Shown: piece after piece, positions 53,066-60,485 of the stretch
Numbering within the stretch: the stretch's first letter is position 1
Layout of the letters: each line of letters begins with the position of its first letter
Assembly (NCBI GenBank): GCA_050485645.1
Contig: JBJHBT010000021.1
Coordinates: forward strand, 1 to 64,000
DNA length: 64,000 nt
Origin: JBJHBP01 sp050485645
GTDB taxonomy: Bacteria; Pseudomonadota; Gammaproteobacteria; Steroidobacterales; Rariloculaceae
Direction of reading: 5' to 3'
Made by a program: the position numbers and the translations under genes
The notes under the pieces: model-generated
The model's database searches: none
Told to the model about the DNA's origin: nothing
The model's input: only the letters and a program-made list of their open reading frames with translations

Positions 53066-54586
53066 CTAGCGCATGGCCTGCTGCGCCTGCTCGATGCCGC
53101 GTTCAGCGAGCGTGCGGCCCGGCACACGCTCCAGGCTGGCCTGAAACGCATCCAGCGCCGCTGCCGGTCGTTCCTCCAGGAGCAGCATCTGACCGTAGAG
53201 CTCGCGCGCGTCACGCACCGGGCCGGCGTGGACCGGATTGACCTCCATCGAGTCTTCCAGATCCGCCGCCTCGCCCATGCGGGCCAGCGCCGAATCGACA
53301 TCACCCTGCGCATGGGCAATCCACGATTCCACGGTCATGGCCAACACGCGTACGCGATCGACATAGTAGGTATCTCCGGCTTCCCCGGTCGCGTGTACTG
53401 CGGCCTCCAGCCGTTCGAGTTCGCCACGGGCCTGATCGAGATCGCCCAGGCGCGCCGCTCCGAGACCACGCGCATAATGGAACAGCGCGCGAGCAGCGGG
53501 AAACCGCTCCCACGGCAGTGCGTTCGGGCTGTTCGGTTCCAGCGCGGCAGCCCCTGCCCAGTCCTCACGCTCCACGTGAAAGCGTGCGCGCGCGGCAGCG
53601 ATACCCCAGGCCGACGCCAATAGCGGCTGCACGGACTGAATGCCCTCCACGCGCTCCAGCGTTGCCCTGGCCTTGTCCTCATCGCCAAGCTGCAGATACG
53701 CGAACATCTGATAGTCGAGCGCATGTGGATAGTGCATCGACTGCATGCCGTTCAGCGGCTGACTGGCCGCCGCCTCGGCGGAACGCTCGTTCAACTGCGC
53801 CACGTCTTCCCACTCACCGAGACGGGACAGGATGTGGCTGGGCATGTGCAGCGGGTGCGCGGAATCCGGTGCCAGGCTGTCGTAGGCGCGCGCGACCTGC
53901 TCGCCGCGCGACGCGAGTTCCGGATTGTCGTAGGCATGGATCAGATAGTGGTGCAATCCCGGATGCCGTGGATGGTGTTCGAGGCGCTGTTCCAGCATCG
54001 CGCCGACCTCACGCTCGACTGTGTAGGCGGGATCCGCCTCGAACTGGTAGGCGTAGCTGAGCCGCGCCAGCCCATAGAATGCGGCGGCATCGACATCGTC
54101 GGGAAACTGCTGGTGCAGGTCGCGCTGGGCCTGTTGCCAGGCGCGCAGGCGAGCGCCGTGGTCACGATCGGCTGTCGGCGGATCAAGATACGCCGCGGCT
54201 GCGTCGATGTAGGCGCGCTCGCGCGCTGTGGGCGGGCCGGCAGCTCGGGCCGCCTCGATCGCTGCCTGGCCGCGCTCCAGCGACTGGCTGTCGGCCGCGC
54301 CCCAGAACGGCGTGAAACGCGTCATCGCAATGCCCCAGTACGCCATCGCACAGTCGGGATCGGCGCTGGCGGCGCGCTCGAAAGTCGACCGCGCCTGCTC
54401 GTACATCATGTTATGCAGGGCGATGACACCGTCTTCGAACTCCGATTGCACGGCTGGCGCGCACGACACTGCCATATCGACCTGCCCGAGCAGGTCATCG
54501 TCAGCGACGGCAGCGGGATTCCAGGTCAGGGCGAGTACGAGGCTGAACGCGCCCAGTTGCCGACAGTTCGGGCTGAGTTTCTGCAT
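53066..54586 (-). CDS. exported TPR protein
   Basis: A 506-residue protein with a signal peptide (FSLVLALTWNPAAVADD). Repeat helices such as NMMYEQARSTFERAASADPDCAMAYWGIAM are those of TPR proteins, and HHPRHPGLHHYLIHAYDNPE and LHMPSHILSRLGEW are a conserved central part of this family. ATG 54586 follows AGGAGGAG, far better than the GTG at 54688. Function unknown; a periplasmic scaffold is likely. Confidence 0.85.
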   Translation of the reverse strand: MQKLSPNCRQLGAFSLVLALTWNPAAVADDDLLGQVDMAVSCAPAVQSEFEDGVIALHNMMYEQARSTFERAASADPDCAMAYWGIAMTRFTPFWGAADSQSLERGQAAIEAARAAGPPTARERAYIDAAAAYLDPPTADRDHGARLRAWQQAQRDLHQQFPDDVDAAAFYGLARLSYAYQFEADPAYTVEREVGAMLEQRLEHHPRHPGLHHYLIHAYDNPELASRGEQVARAYDSLAPDSAHPLHMPSHILSRLGEWEDVAQLNERSAEAAASQPLNGMQSMHYPHALDYQMFAYLQLGDEDKARATLERVEGIQSVQPLLASAWGIAAARARFHVEREDWAGAAALEPNSPNALPWERFPAARALFHYARGLGAARLGDLDQARGELERLEAAVHATGEAGDTYYVDRVRVLAMTVESWIAHAQGDVDSALARMGEAADLEDSMEVNPVHAGPVRDARELYGQMLLLEERPAAALDAFQASLERVPGRTLAERGIEQAQQAMR

Positions 54587-54715
54587 TTTCTCCTCCTGGT
54601 TCCTCAGGTACCGCGCACGGCCCTCCCGGGCGCGCCGGGGTCCACGAGGATCATGATTTGCATTTACCCTAACGCGCACGCCGGGCACGCGTCGACCCCT
54701 TGCTCAATCGACTTT

Positions 54716-55009
54716 TCAATCAGCGGGAGTCAGCGAATACCTGTCCAGCAGGGACTCGATCGCCTCCGCTGTCTGACGCTGAATTTGCGGATCCGTGATC
54801 CACTCATCTACCAGCGGCTGAGCCTTTCGCGGATCGCGTCGTGCTGCCTGTAGAACGCAGTTTCGGATTATGTTTTGTTCTTCCGGTTCCAGGCCATATG
54901 CACGCACGAATCCTGAGTCGAGCTCGGTTGACTTGGAGTGTCCCGCGCTTGCCGTCACGCTTGTAGTCGAGTCGAGTCGAGTCGAGTCGAGTCGAGTCGA
55001 GCGGCACAT
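54716..55009 (-). CDS. small ORF containing a pentanucleotide repeat
   Basis: A 97-codon ORF. The N-terminus is coded by the (TCGAC)7 repeat as STRLDSTRLDS, and the rest reads like a real helical domain: GLEPEEQNIIRNCVLQAARRDP and EWITDPQIQRQTAEAIESLLDRY. A different frame is open upstream of the repeat (from 55109) and joins it. Because five is not a multiple of three, slippage would switch frames. The gene may be phase-variable or a truncated relic. No family recognised. Confidence 0.4.
   Translation of the reverse strand: MCRSTRLDSTRLDSTTSVTASAGHSKSTELDSGFVRAYGLEPEEQNIIRNCVLQAARRDPRKAQPLVDEWITDPQIQRQTAEAIESLLDRYSLTPAD
54966..55000. repeat. (GTCGA)7 simple sequence repeat
   Basis: Seven perfect copies of GTCGA lie in tandem (35 bp). 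Perfect pentanucleotide runs of this length are rare outside phase-variable loci. It lies within the small minus-strand ORF near its start. Confidence 0.95.
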
Positions 55010-55113
55010 GCTGCCCTCGAAGTATGGGGGACGGCCTGCGAAACATGCCGTATGACACCAGTATCAGTGATAAGGCTTCATCGGCATTTATTGGTATGTT
55101 ATAAAACATTCGA

Positions 55114-55150
55114 CATGGCGTCTAATGCATAACACGAAATAGACGCCATG
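55114..55150. other. 11-bp inverted repeat ahead of the protease gene
   Basis: CATGGCGTCTA and TAGACGCCATG are perfect complements around a 15-nt AT-rich loop. The first candidate ATG of the protease ORF is in the right arm. No U-run follows, so an operator or translation-control hairpin is as likely as a terminator. Confidence 0.6.
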
Positions 55151-56039
55151 CTACAAAATCGATCCGAGGCGATGGTTTTGTGTGTCTTGGGAGGGTTGTC
55201 AATGCATTGGATAGTCAGTCGCCGTGCTTTCCGGAAACTGCCGGGAGCAGTATCCGACGGTTCCAAGCTTGTCGTTTCGCAGCCCGGTAGCGTCTTTCTC
55301 GATCAGACCAGGAGTCGTATTGCCCATGCTCGAAGCAGCGCGCTACTCGTGGCTTGTTGTCTGCTGTCGTTTGTCTTTTTCGTGCCGTTCGGGGCCTTCG
55401 CCCAGTACTCGAAATCCACCGACCTTGATGCCAGCGGTGCATATCTGAATTGGCTTTCGGAGACGTGGGGGTCAGTGTCTGAGGGCGATTGCTTGACGTA
55501 CTACGAGGAGATCGACTGGGAAATTTACGAAGTGGAACACTACTGGCAGCTGACTAGCGAAGTTCGTGTTGAGGCTTCACTGCGCACACCAAGCGGTGTG
55601 CCTCTCCCTACAAGCGAACATCACAAGCAGCTTTTCAATGCGGGACATCTCCGAGAACCACAACTGCGGTGTATTCGGTATACAGGCGACCATCTCTCAC
55701 TGGGGTGACGAGAACGACCGGACGCTCGTTTATCAGCAGGTTCCATTTCTGACCAATTCGCAGGGTGTGCCGGCCTGCGGAATCGAAAGCGTCGATTTTA
55801 ACCAAGGCGGTGGCGTGATCCTTTCGCGAATACGGATCAGGCCATGGGACCAGACCGGCGGCTGCCATACCACGCAGCATGGCACACAGACGGAGATCCT
55901 TGCGCACGAGCTCGGCCACTTTCTTGGTTTTGGCCATCACCTCAGTCAGTACACCACGGATATCATGACAATTGAGCACGCTGGGCCAAAAACAGTGCAG
56001 GTGCATCATGCAATGATCCTGGTCCACTACCATCAGTGA
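55148..56039 (+). pseudogene. frameshifted matrixin-like zinc protease
   Basis: Two overlapping frames together make one exported protease of about 297 residues. The first (55148-55708) gives the signal region ALLVACCLLSFVFFVPFGAFAQ and the propart EEIDWEIYEVEHYW; the second (55566-56039) gives FGIQATISHWGDENDRTLV, the zinc motif HELGHFLGFGHH and a DIMT Met-turn. The zinc and Met-turn pattern fits matrixins. Removing one T from the TTTT at 55632-55635 restores a continuous frame. This may be real decay, programmed +1 shifting or a sequencing error. An ankyrin gene follows after 9 bp. Confidence 0.7.
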
Positions 56040-56048
56040 GAACCGATA

Positions 56049-57398
56049 ATGAATGCTCCAAACCGACTTTTCCTTATTGCTGCCTTGAGCCTTGCTTCGC
56101 AAGCCGCCCTTGCGCAGCCCCAGGATCTGTGGGCTGCGATCCAGCGCAGTGAGCTCGCGGTGATCGAGGCGTATCTGGAAGAGGACGGCGATCCGAACGT
56201 TGGCGCGCGAGCACCGGCCACCATCCTGGAAGATGGCAGGCGGATCGAACATGAACCCTGGCCACTGCTGAGGATCGCTGTGATTGGCCGCGAGGAGGAC
56301 ATAGCACTGACCCTGCTCAGGGCCGGGGCGGACTTCGAGGTAACGGGCGAGTCACTGGGCCGGGTGGCGAGTCAGGGCATGGCCGAGACGCTGCGATATC
56401 TGATTCAGCAGAATCCCTCGCGACTGCGGGACGCATCGCCGCTGGATCAGGCTGGTGTATTGCAGAGCGCGGCGGAAAAAGGATACTTTCAGGTTGCTGA
56501 GGTCGCGTTGTCCGAGGCGCAACGCATGGGACTGCAATGGGATGATGGCTGGTTTGCCGAATCCGCAGCATTGGCGATTGCCGACAGACAGGCAGACATC
56601 GCCCGTTTGTACTACGAGGCGGGCGCGCCGCTGAAACCTACCACGGCATTCACAGCTGCACGCGATAGCTCACCGGGCATTTTGCGGTACGTGCTGAGTC
56701 TCGGTGCCGATCCGAACGTCGTGCGTCCTGAGCAAAGTGTCACGGGGCTCGGGTTGCGGACGCCCATGGATGTCGCCTGGTTCCGCTACGATCACACCGA
56801 AGGAGCTGAGCGCGAACAGGCGCGGCTGGTGTTGCACGAGCTGCTGCGCGCTGGTGCGCAGCCGATTAACGGCCGGCCCGAGGATGTGCCCCTGGACGGC
56901 TCGGCGCTGCTGGCAGAAATCGCCGATACCGGTGAGCGTCTGGTTGAAGCCGCAAGACTTGGGTTTTATGAGATCGTTGACGAGGCGATTCGCAACCAGT
57001 GGGCGGATCCCGGTGCGATGCGGGAGGCCACCGCCGCAGCGCTGCACATGCGGCACAACGATATCGCGTTCCTGTTGATCCACGCCGGCGCACCGCTGGA
57101 TGGCGGACCGCTGCATGCCGCCACGCGCGGCAACTCGCCGGGTCTGGTGCGTGAGATGCTGGCGCGCGGCGCGGATCCGAATGAACTCGTGGATGGCTTG
57201 ACAGCGATCGGCCACTGGTGGGAACGGAACCAGCGTATGGACTGGGGTGCCGCAGGGGACTTTGTGCTACACGAACTGATCAGAGGTGGCGCCGACGTGT
57301 GCTGGCTTGTGGATCACATGCAGCAACTGAATATATTTGCGGCCGGGTTTCTGCGCGACACCGCCTCGCACTGCTGGCCGGATCCGCTGCGAGACTGA
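56049..57398 (+). CDS. exported ankyrin-repeat protein
   Basis: A 449-residue protein with signal peptide (LFLIAALSLASQAALAQ). Ankyrin-type repeats are diverged but visible: PLLRIAVIGREEDIALTLLRAGADFEV, TAFTAARDSSPGILRYVLSLGADPN (in blocks) and GPLHAATRGNSPGLVREMLARGADPN. It starts 9 bp after the protease stop and is likely co-transcribed with it. A link as inhibitor or substrate-holder of the protease is possible but unproven. Confidence 0.85.
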   Translation: MNAPNRLFLIAALSLASQAALAQPQDLWAAIQRSELAVIEAYLEEDGDPNVGARAPATILEDGRRIEHEPWPLLRIAVIGREEDIALTLLRAGADFEVTGESLGRVASQGMAETLRYLIQQNPSRLRDASPLDQAGVLQSAAEKGYFQVAEVALSEAQRMGLQWDDGWFAESAALAIADRQADIARLYYEAGAPLKPTTAFTAARDSSPGILRYVLSLGADPNVVRPEQSVTGLGLRTPMDVAWFRYDHTEGAEREQARLVLHELLRAGAQPINGRPEDVPLDGSALLAEIADTGERLVEAARLGFYEIVDEAIRNQWADPGAMREATAAALHMRHNDIAFLLIHAGAPLDGGPLHAATRGNSPGLVREMLARGADPNELVDGLTAIGHWWERNQRMDWGAAGDFVLHELIRGGADVCWLVDHMQQLNIFAAGFLRDTASHCWPDPLRD

Positions 57399-57449
57399 AA
57401 TAGGGTTCTCCTCGCTCACGGATGCTCAAGGATGGAATGGTTCGCTGAG

Positions 57450-57465
57450 CGCTTCAGCTGAAGCG
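57450..57465. other. 16-bp perfect palindrome
   Basis: CGCTTCAGCTGAAGCG lies between the ankyrin gene and the orphan antitoxin gene. It could be an operator or part of a terminator; no U-run is adjacent. Confidence 0.4.
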
Positions 57466-57608
57466 TCGCCTCGGTGAATACCAATGCCGACTTGGGTACT
57501 CGCGCCTGCCTGCCCCCCGAGGGCGCAGGGCTGGAGGGACCGCCTGTGACACGCAGCTCTGGCACCCTCATTTCCTGACGTTGCGAGACAAGTGCTACGC
57601 TCTGCGCC

Positions 57609-57845
57609 ATGCAAAAGACAGTCACCCAAAGACAGCTTCGCACCGAGTCTGCCGCAATACTGAGGGAAGTTCAGGCCGGTCAGACAGTCATCGTGACCCG
57701 GAACGGCGTACCTGTCGCCGAGCTTCGGCCGGTGCCACCGCGCCGATTCGTACCGCGCGCCGTGATCGCCGATGCAGCTCGAAGGGCAGTTCGTTTGGAT
57801 GCGACCAGGCTACGGGAAGATCTGTCCACCATCGTCCGTTCCTGA
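57609..57845 (+). CDS. orphan Phd/YefM-type antitoxin
   Basis: A 78-residue protein. VTQRQLRTESAAILREVQAGQ followed by TVIVTRNGVPVAELRPV is the DNA-binding Phd fold of type II antitoxins. The C-terminal tail, which normally wraps the toxin, is present. No VapC, Doc or RelE gene follows: the next gene is convergent and broken. It is thus a solitary antitoxin inserted beside the rlmI relic, either a transcription regulator or a remnant. Confidence 0.85.
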   Translation: MQKTVTQRQLRTESAAILREVQAGQTVIVTRNGVPVAELRPVPPRRFVPRAVIADAARRAVRLDATRLREDLSTIVRS

Positions 57846-57859
57846 GTAGCCTGACGGCG

Positions 57860-58830
57860 TCGCGCGCCCCACCTACGCGCGCGCTCACCTCATAAACGAA
57901 ACCCTTCAGATACTCGGTCTCGGGAATGGCGACGACCACCGGATGATCGGCTGACTGGCCGCAGACCGCGACGCGACGCAGGGTTCTGTGGGCGTCGCGC
58001 GCGGCCGCGGCGATCACCTCCTCGAACAGCTGCGCGTGCACGTGGTGTGAGCAGCAGAATGTGGCCAGCAAGCCGTCGGCGGCCATCAGTTTCATCGCGC
58101 GCAGATGGATTTCCTTGTAGCCGCGCAGCGCACCCTTCACCGCACCACGGTTCGGCGCGAACGGCGGTGGGTCGAGCACCACCACGTCGTAGTCGCCGAC
58201 GCTGCCGACCTGTCCGGACTTGTGCTTCAGCCAGTCGGACACATTGTCGACTTCGAAACTGCAGAGATGGGTGAGTCCGTTCAGCTCGGCGTTGCGGCGT
58301 GCCGCCGTGATCGCGCCTTCGCTCTGGTCGAGCATGTGCACCCGGGCCGCACCGGCCTGCGCGCAATGCAGACCGAAACCACCGGCAAACGAGAAACAGT
58401 CCAGCACCCTTGCACCGGGTCGCTGACTCAGCAGCGAAGCCACCAGCTGCTAGTTGGACTGCTGATCCAGATACAGGCCGGTCTTCTGGCCGCGCAGCAC
58501 GTCCATGTCCTCGTAGCAGTCGGCGATCAAGCCGCTCAGCGAGTCCGCTTCGGAGTTCACGAGCCGATAACAGGATGCGCCGGCCACGTAGCGCTGCCGC
58601 CAGCGCAGCGCGACGCGCAAGCGGCGCTCGAAGAACGCCTCGTCAAACGGTTCCAGGTGCTGCGACAGCAGGCGGATCGCGATGCGGGAAGCAGCGTTGT
58701 ACAACCCCGCGCCGAGCAGGCGACCGCGCGCATCGCCCACGGCCGTTCGCTGCGCCGAAAAAGGTTGCCACGGATCCGGCACCGGGCCGCGCAGGCAGCA
58801 ATCTGTGACGGGCGTATGGATTCGCCGGCT
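57860..58830 (-). pseudogene. rlmI-like 23S rRNA methyltransferase, inactivated
   Basis: Recognisable pieces of a PUA-domain m5C rRNA methyltransferase: GRLLGAGLYNAASRIAIRLL, YRLVNSEADSLSGLIADCYED, GQKTGLYLDQQSN, VLDCFSFAGGFGLHCAQAG and VVVLDPPPFAPNRGA. Three lesions are visible: about 70-80 residues between CYEDMDVL and GQKTG are missing, an in-frame TAG (58450-58452) interrupts DQQSN/QLV, and the N-terminal PUA start is lost. At the 3' end the reading frame runs through the expected stop into the antisense of the phd gene. Boundaries are approximate. Confidence 0.85.
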
Positions 58831-58879
58831 CTCGCCGCGTAGATTGGCGGTGATCAATGCACGGCAAGGGGATTCGATC

Positions 58880-59536
58880 ATGGCCGCTTCCACACGCCTC
58901 GGACTCGCCCTGGTATCCGCATGCTTTGTTCTGCTGCACACCTTGCCTGTCGCCGCACAGCGCGGCGCGGTTCCAGACGTGTCAGCCGCACCCGGCGTGT
59001 TCGCCGAGCGGGCGATCGATGCCTGTTCGACTGCGATTAACGCCCAGTTGCAAGCCAGCGGCGGCGTGTTGACAGCCACCCGGGCGGGCAGCGAACAGGA
59101 TGGCTACATCCTCGTATCAGGCACAGTGACCTGGCGTACCGACGCGCGGGCCGATGACTCGTTCGCGTGCCTGTGGCAGCGTGCGGGCAATCGCATTGCC
59201 GCACTGGATCTGCCCGACCGACCGCCGATCGCGGACCCCGGCCGCGGCGCCAGCGGCGGCGGCAGCGGCCGACCGATTTCGACGGCGCTGATTACCGCGT
59301 GCACGGACGCGGTACGCGCGCAGATTCAACGGGACCATCGCGTTGCGCCCACCCTGCAGGGCGAACCGGCGGCGGAGCAGCGCGCCGAGACGACGGTGCT
59401 CGTCGGTGCGGGCGTATTCTCCAGCAGTCGCGCGTCGGCCTCTGGTCGCACGACCGGCCAGCGCGCCTTTACCTATTCGTGCGAGCTCAATCTGGCACGA
59501 CAGACGGTGACGAATGTGGCGGTGCGCGTGCCGTGA
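58880..59536 (+). CDS. unknown exported protein with two-half repeat
   Basis: A 218-residue protein with signal peptide (GLALVSACFVLLHTLPVAAQ). Two similar halves are separated by a glycine-rich linker (GRGASGGGSGRP): each begins with a helix (ERAIDACSTAINAQLQ; STALITACTDAVRAQIQRD), has an alpha-beta body, and ends in a strand with Cys (DSFACLWQRAGNRIAAL; FTYSCELNLARQTVTNV). No family recognised. ATG 58880 behind AAGGGG is used. Confidence 0.72.
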   Translation: MAASTRLGLALVSACFVLLHTLPVAAQRGAVPDVSAAPGVFAERAIDACSTAINAQLQASGGVLTATRAGSEQDGYILVSGTVTWRTDARADDSFACLWQRAGNRIAALDLPDRPPIADPGRGASGGGSGRPISTALITACTDAVRAQIQRDHRVAPTLQGEPAAEQRAETTVLVGAGVFSSSRASASGRTTGQRAFTYSCELNLARQTVTNVAVRVP

Positions 59537-59551
59537 AGCACGCCCGATTTT

Positions 59552-59794
59552 TCAGCGCCTGCGGATCATCCCGCCAACCGCGATAGCCAGCAGCGCCAGC
59601 GCGCAGGCAAGAATCACCCACGGCACAGCTCCAACCGGCTCGGCATCAGCACGTGCCAGCAGGATCTGCGCCGTCGATAGCACGATCAGGATGCCGACCG
59701 ATACAGCCGCTACGCCGCGACGGGCGGTCCTGTCTTGAGATTCACGCGCTGTCAGAGGGGTCCATGCATTTCGGGCTCGAAAGGGAAGATTCAC
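59552..59794 (-). CDS. small two-helix membrane protein
   Basis: An 80-residue protein with two hydrophobic helices (GVAAVSVGILIVLSTAQILLA; PWVILACALALLAIAVGGMI) and a basic end IRRR. It converges on the previous gene. No family recognised; the ribosome site is weak, so the start is uncertain. Confidence 0.5.
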   Translation of the reverse strand: MNLPFRARNAWTPLTARESQDRTARRGVAAVSVGILIVLSTAQILLARADAEPVGAVPWVILACALALLAIAVGGMIRRR

Positions 59795-59947
59795 GCGCCC
59801 GAACGACGACGGGTCGGACCGCTCAACCCGGATGGCGACCTCGATCGAGCCACACCGCCGTCATCCGCCCGGTTTCATCCCGCCCCGACGGATTCCGCTG
59901 CTCACACAAGGCCCATTCCGCGCATTGCCGCGATAATGGGGGGTGCC

Positions 59948-60439
59948 TTAAACTGCCCATCCGCGTTCCAGTCGCGCGCTGGTGTATTCCGCTTCTGATG
60001 CGGTGAATACCGAGACAAGTTCCAGAAAGCGGTTGTTCAGATCGACTCGCTGCTGCACCTCGTCTGCCTTCGCCGACTCCAGATCCCAGATCGCATCGGC
60101 AAGGTCTTCTTCCAGCTGCGGGCTGCTCATCGTGATCAGCACGTCGTCAGGCCCGACGACCACGCCCGGCAGCACCTTTACCCGTTCGACCACACCGTCG
60201 CTGCGGGTGGTTACCGCACGCAGTTCCGGCGCGACCAGGGTGCCGGCGCCGGTGATCTCGTGAACGAATTCGCCGTGGGTGAGGCGCGCGCTCCACAGCC
60301 CGTCGGACGCAACGGCCGGCGGTCGCGCCGCAAGGCCGAACGCCACCCACACCAGAGCGGCCAGTGCCAGCACGGCCACCCCTGCGGTCACGAAGCGCCG
60401 ATACCGGCGTCTTTGTATGTCCGGTCGCCTGACGTCCAT
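59948..60439 (-). pseudogene. truncated efflux adaptor (HlyD/MFP family)
   Basis: A 163-codon ORF with a membrane anchor (FVTAGVAVLALAALVWVAFGLA), then the first half of the lipoyl-like domain LVAPELRAVTTRSDGVVERVKVLPGVVVGPDDVLITM and the first coiled-coil helix. Intact adaptors have about 350-420 residues; here a TGA ends it in the hairpin. It follows the MacB/FtsX-type permease on the same strand and was probably its partner. Taken as a relic. Confidence 0.7.
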
Positions 60440-60485
60440 AGCCCCCTCTCACCTGCTGCGGCTCTACCCTCTCCGGGAACTACGC

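Noticed and set aside
57416..57643. Minus-strand 75-codon ORF between the ankyrin gene and phd
   Set aside because: It overlaps the phd start and the 16-bp palindrome, has no ribosome site and no family features.
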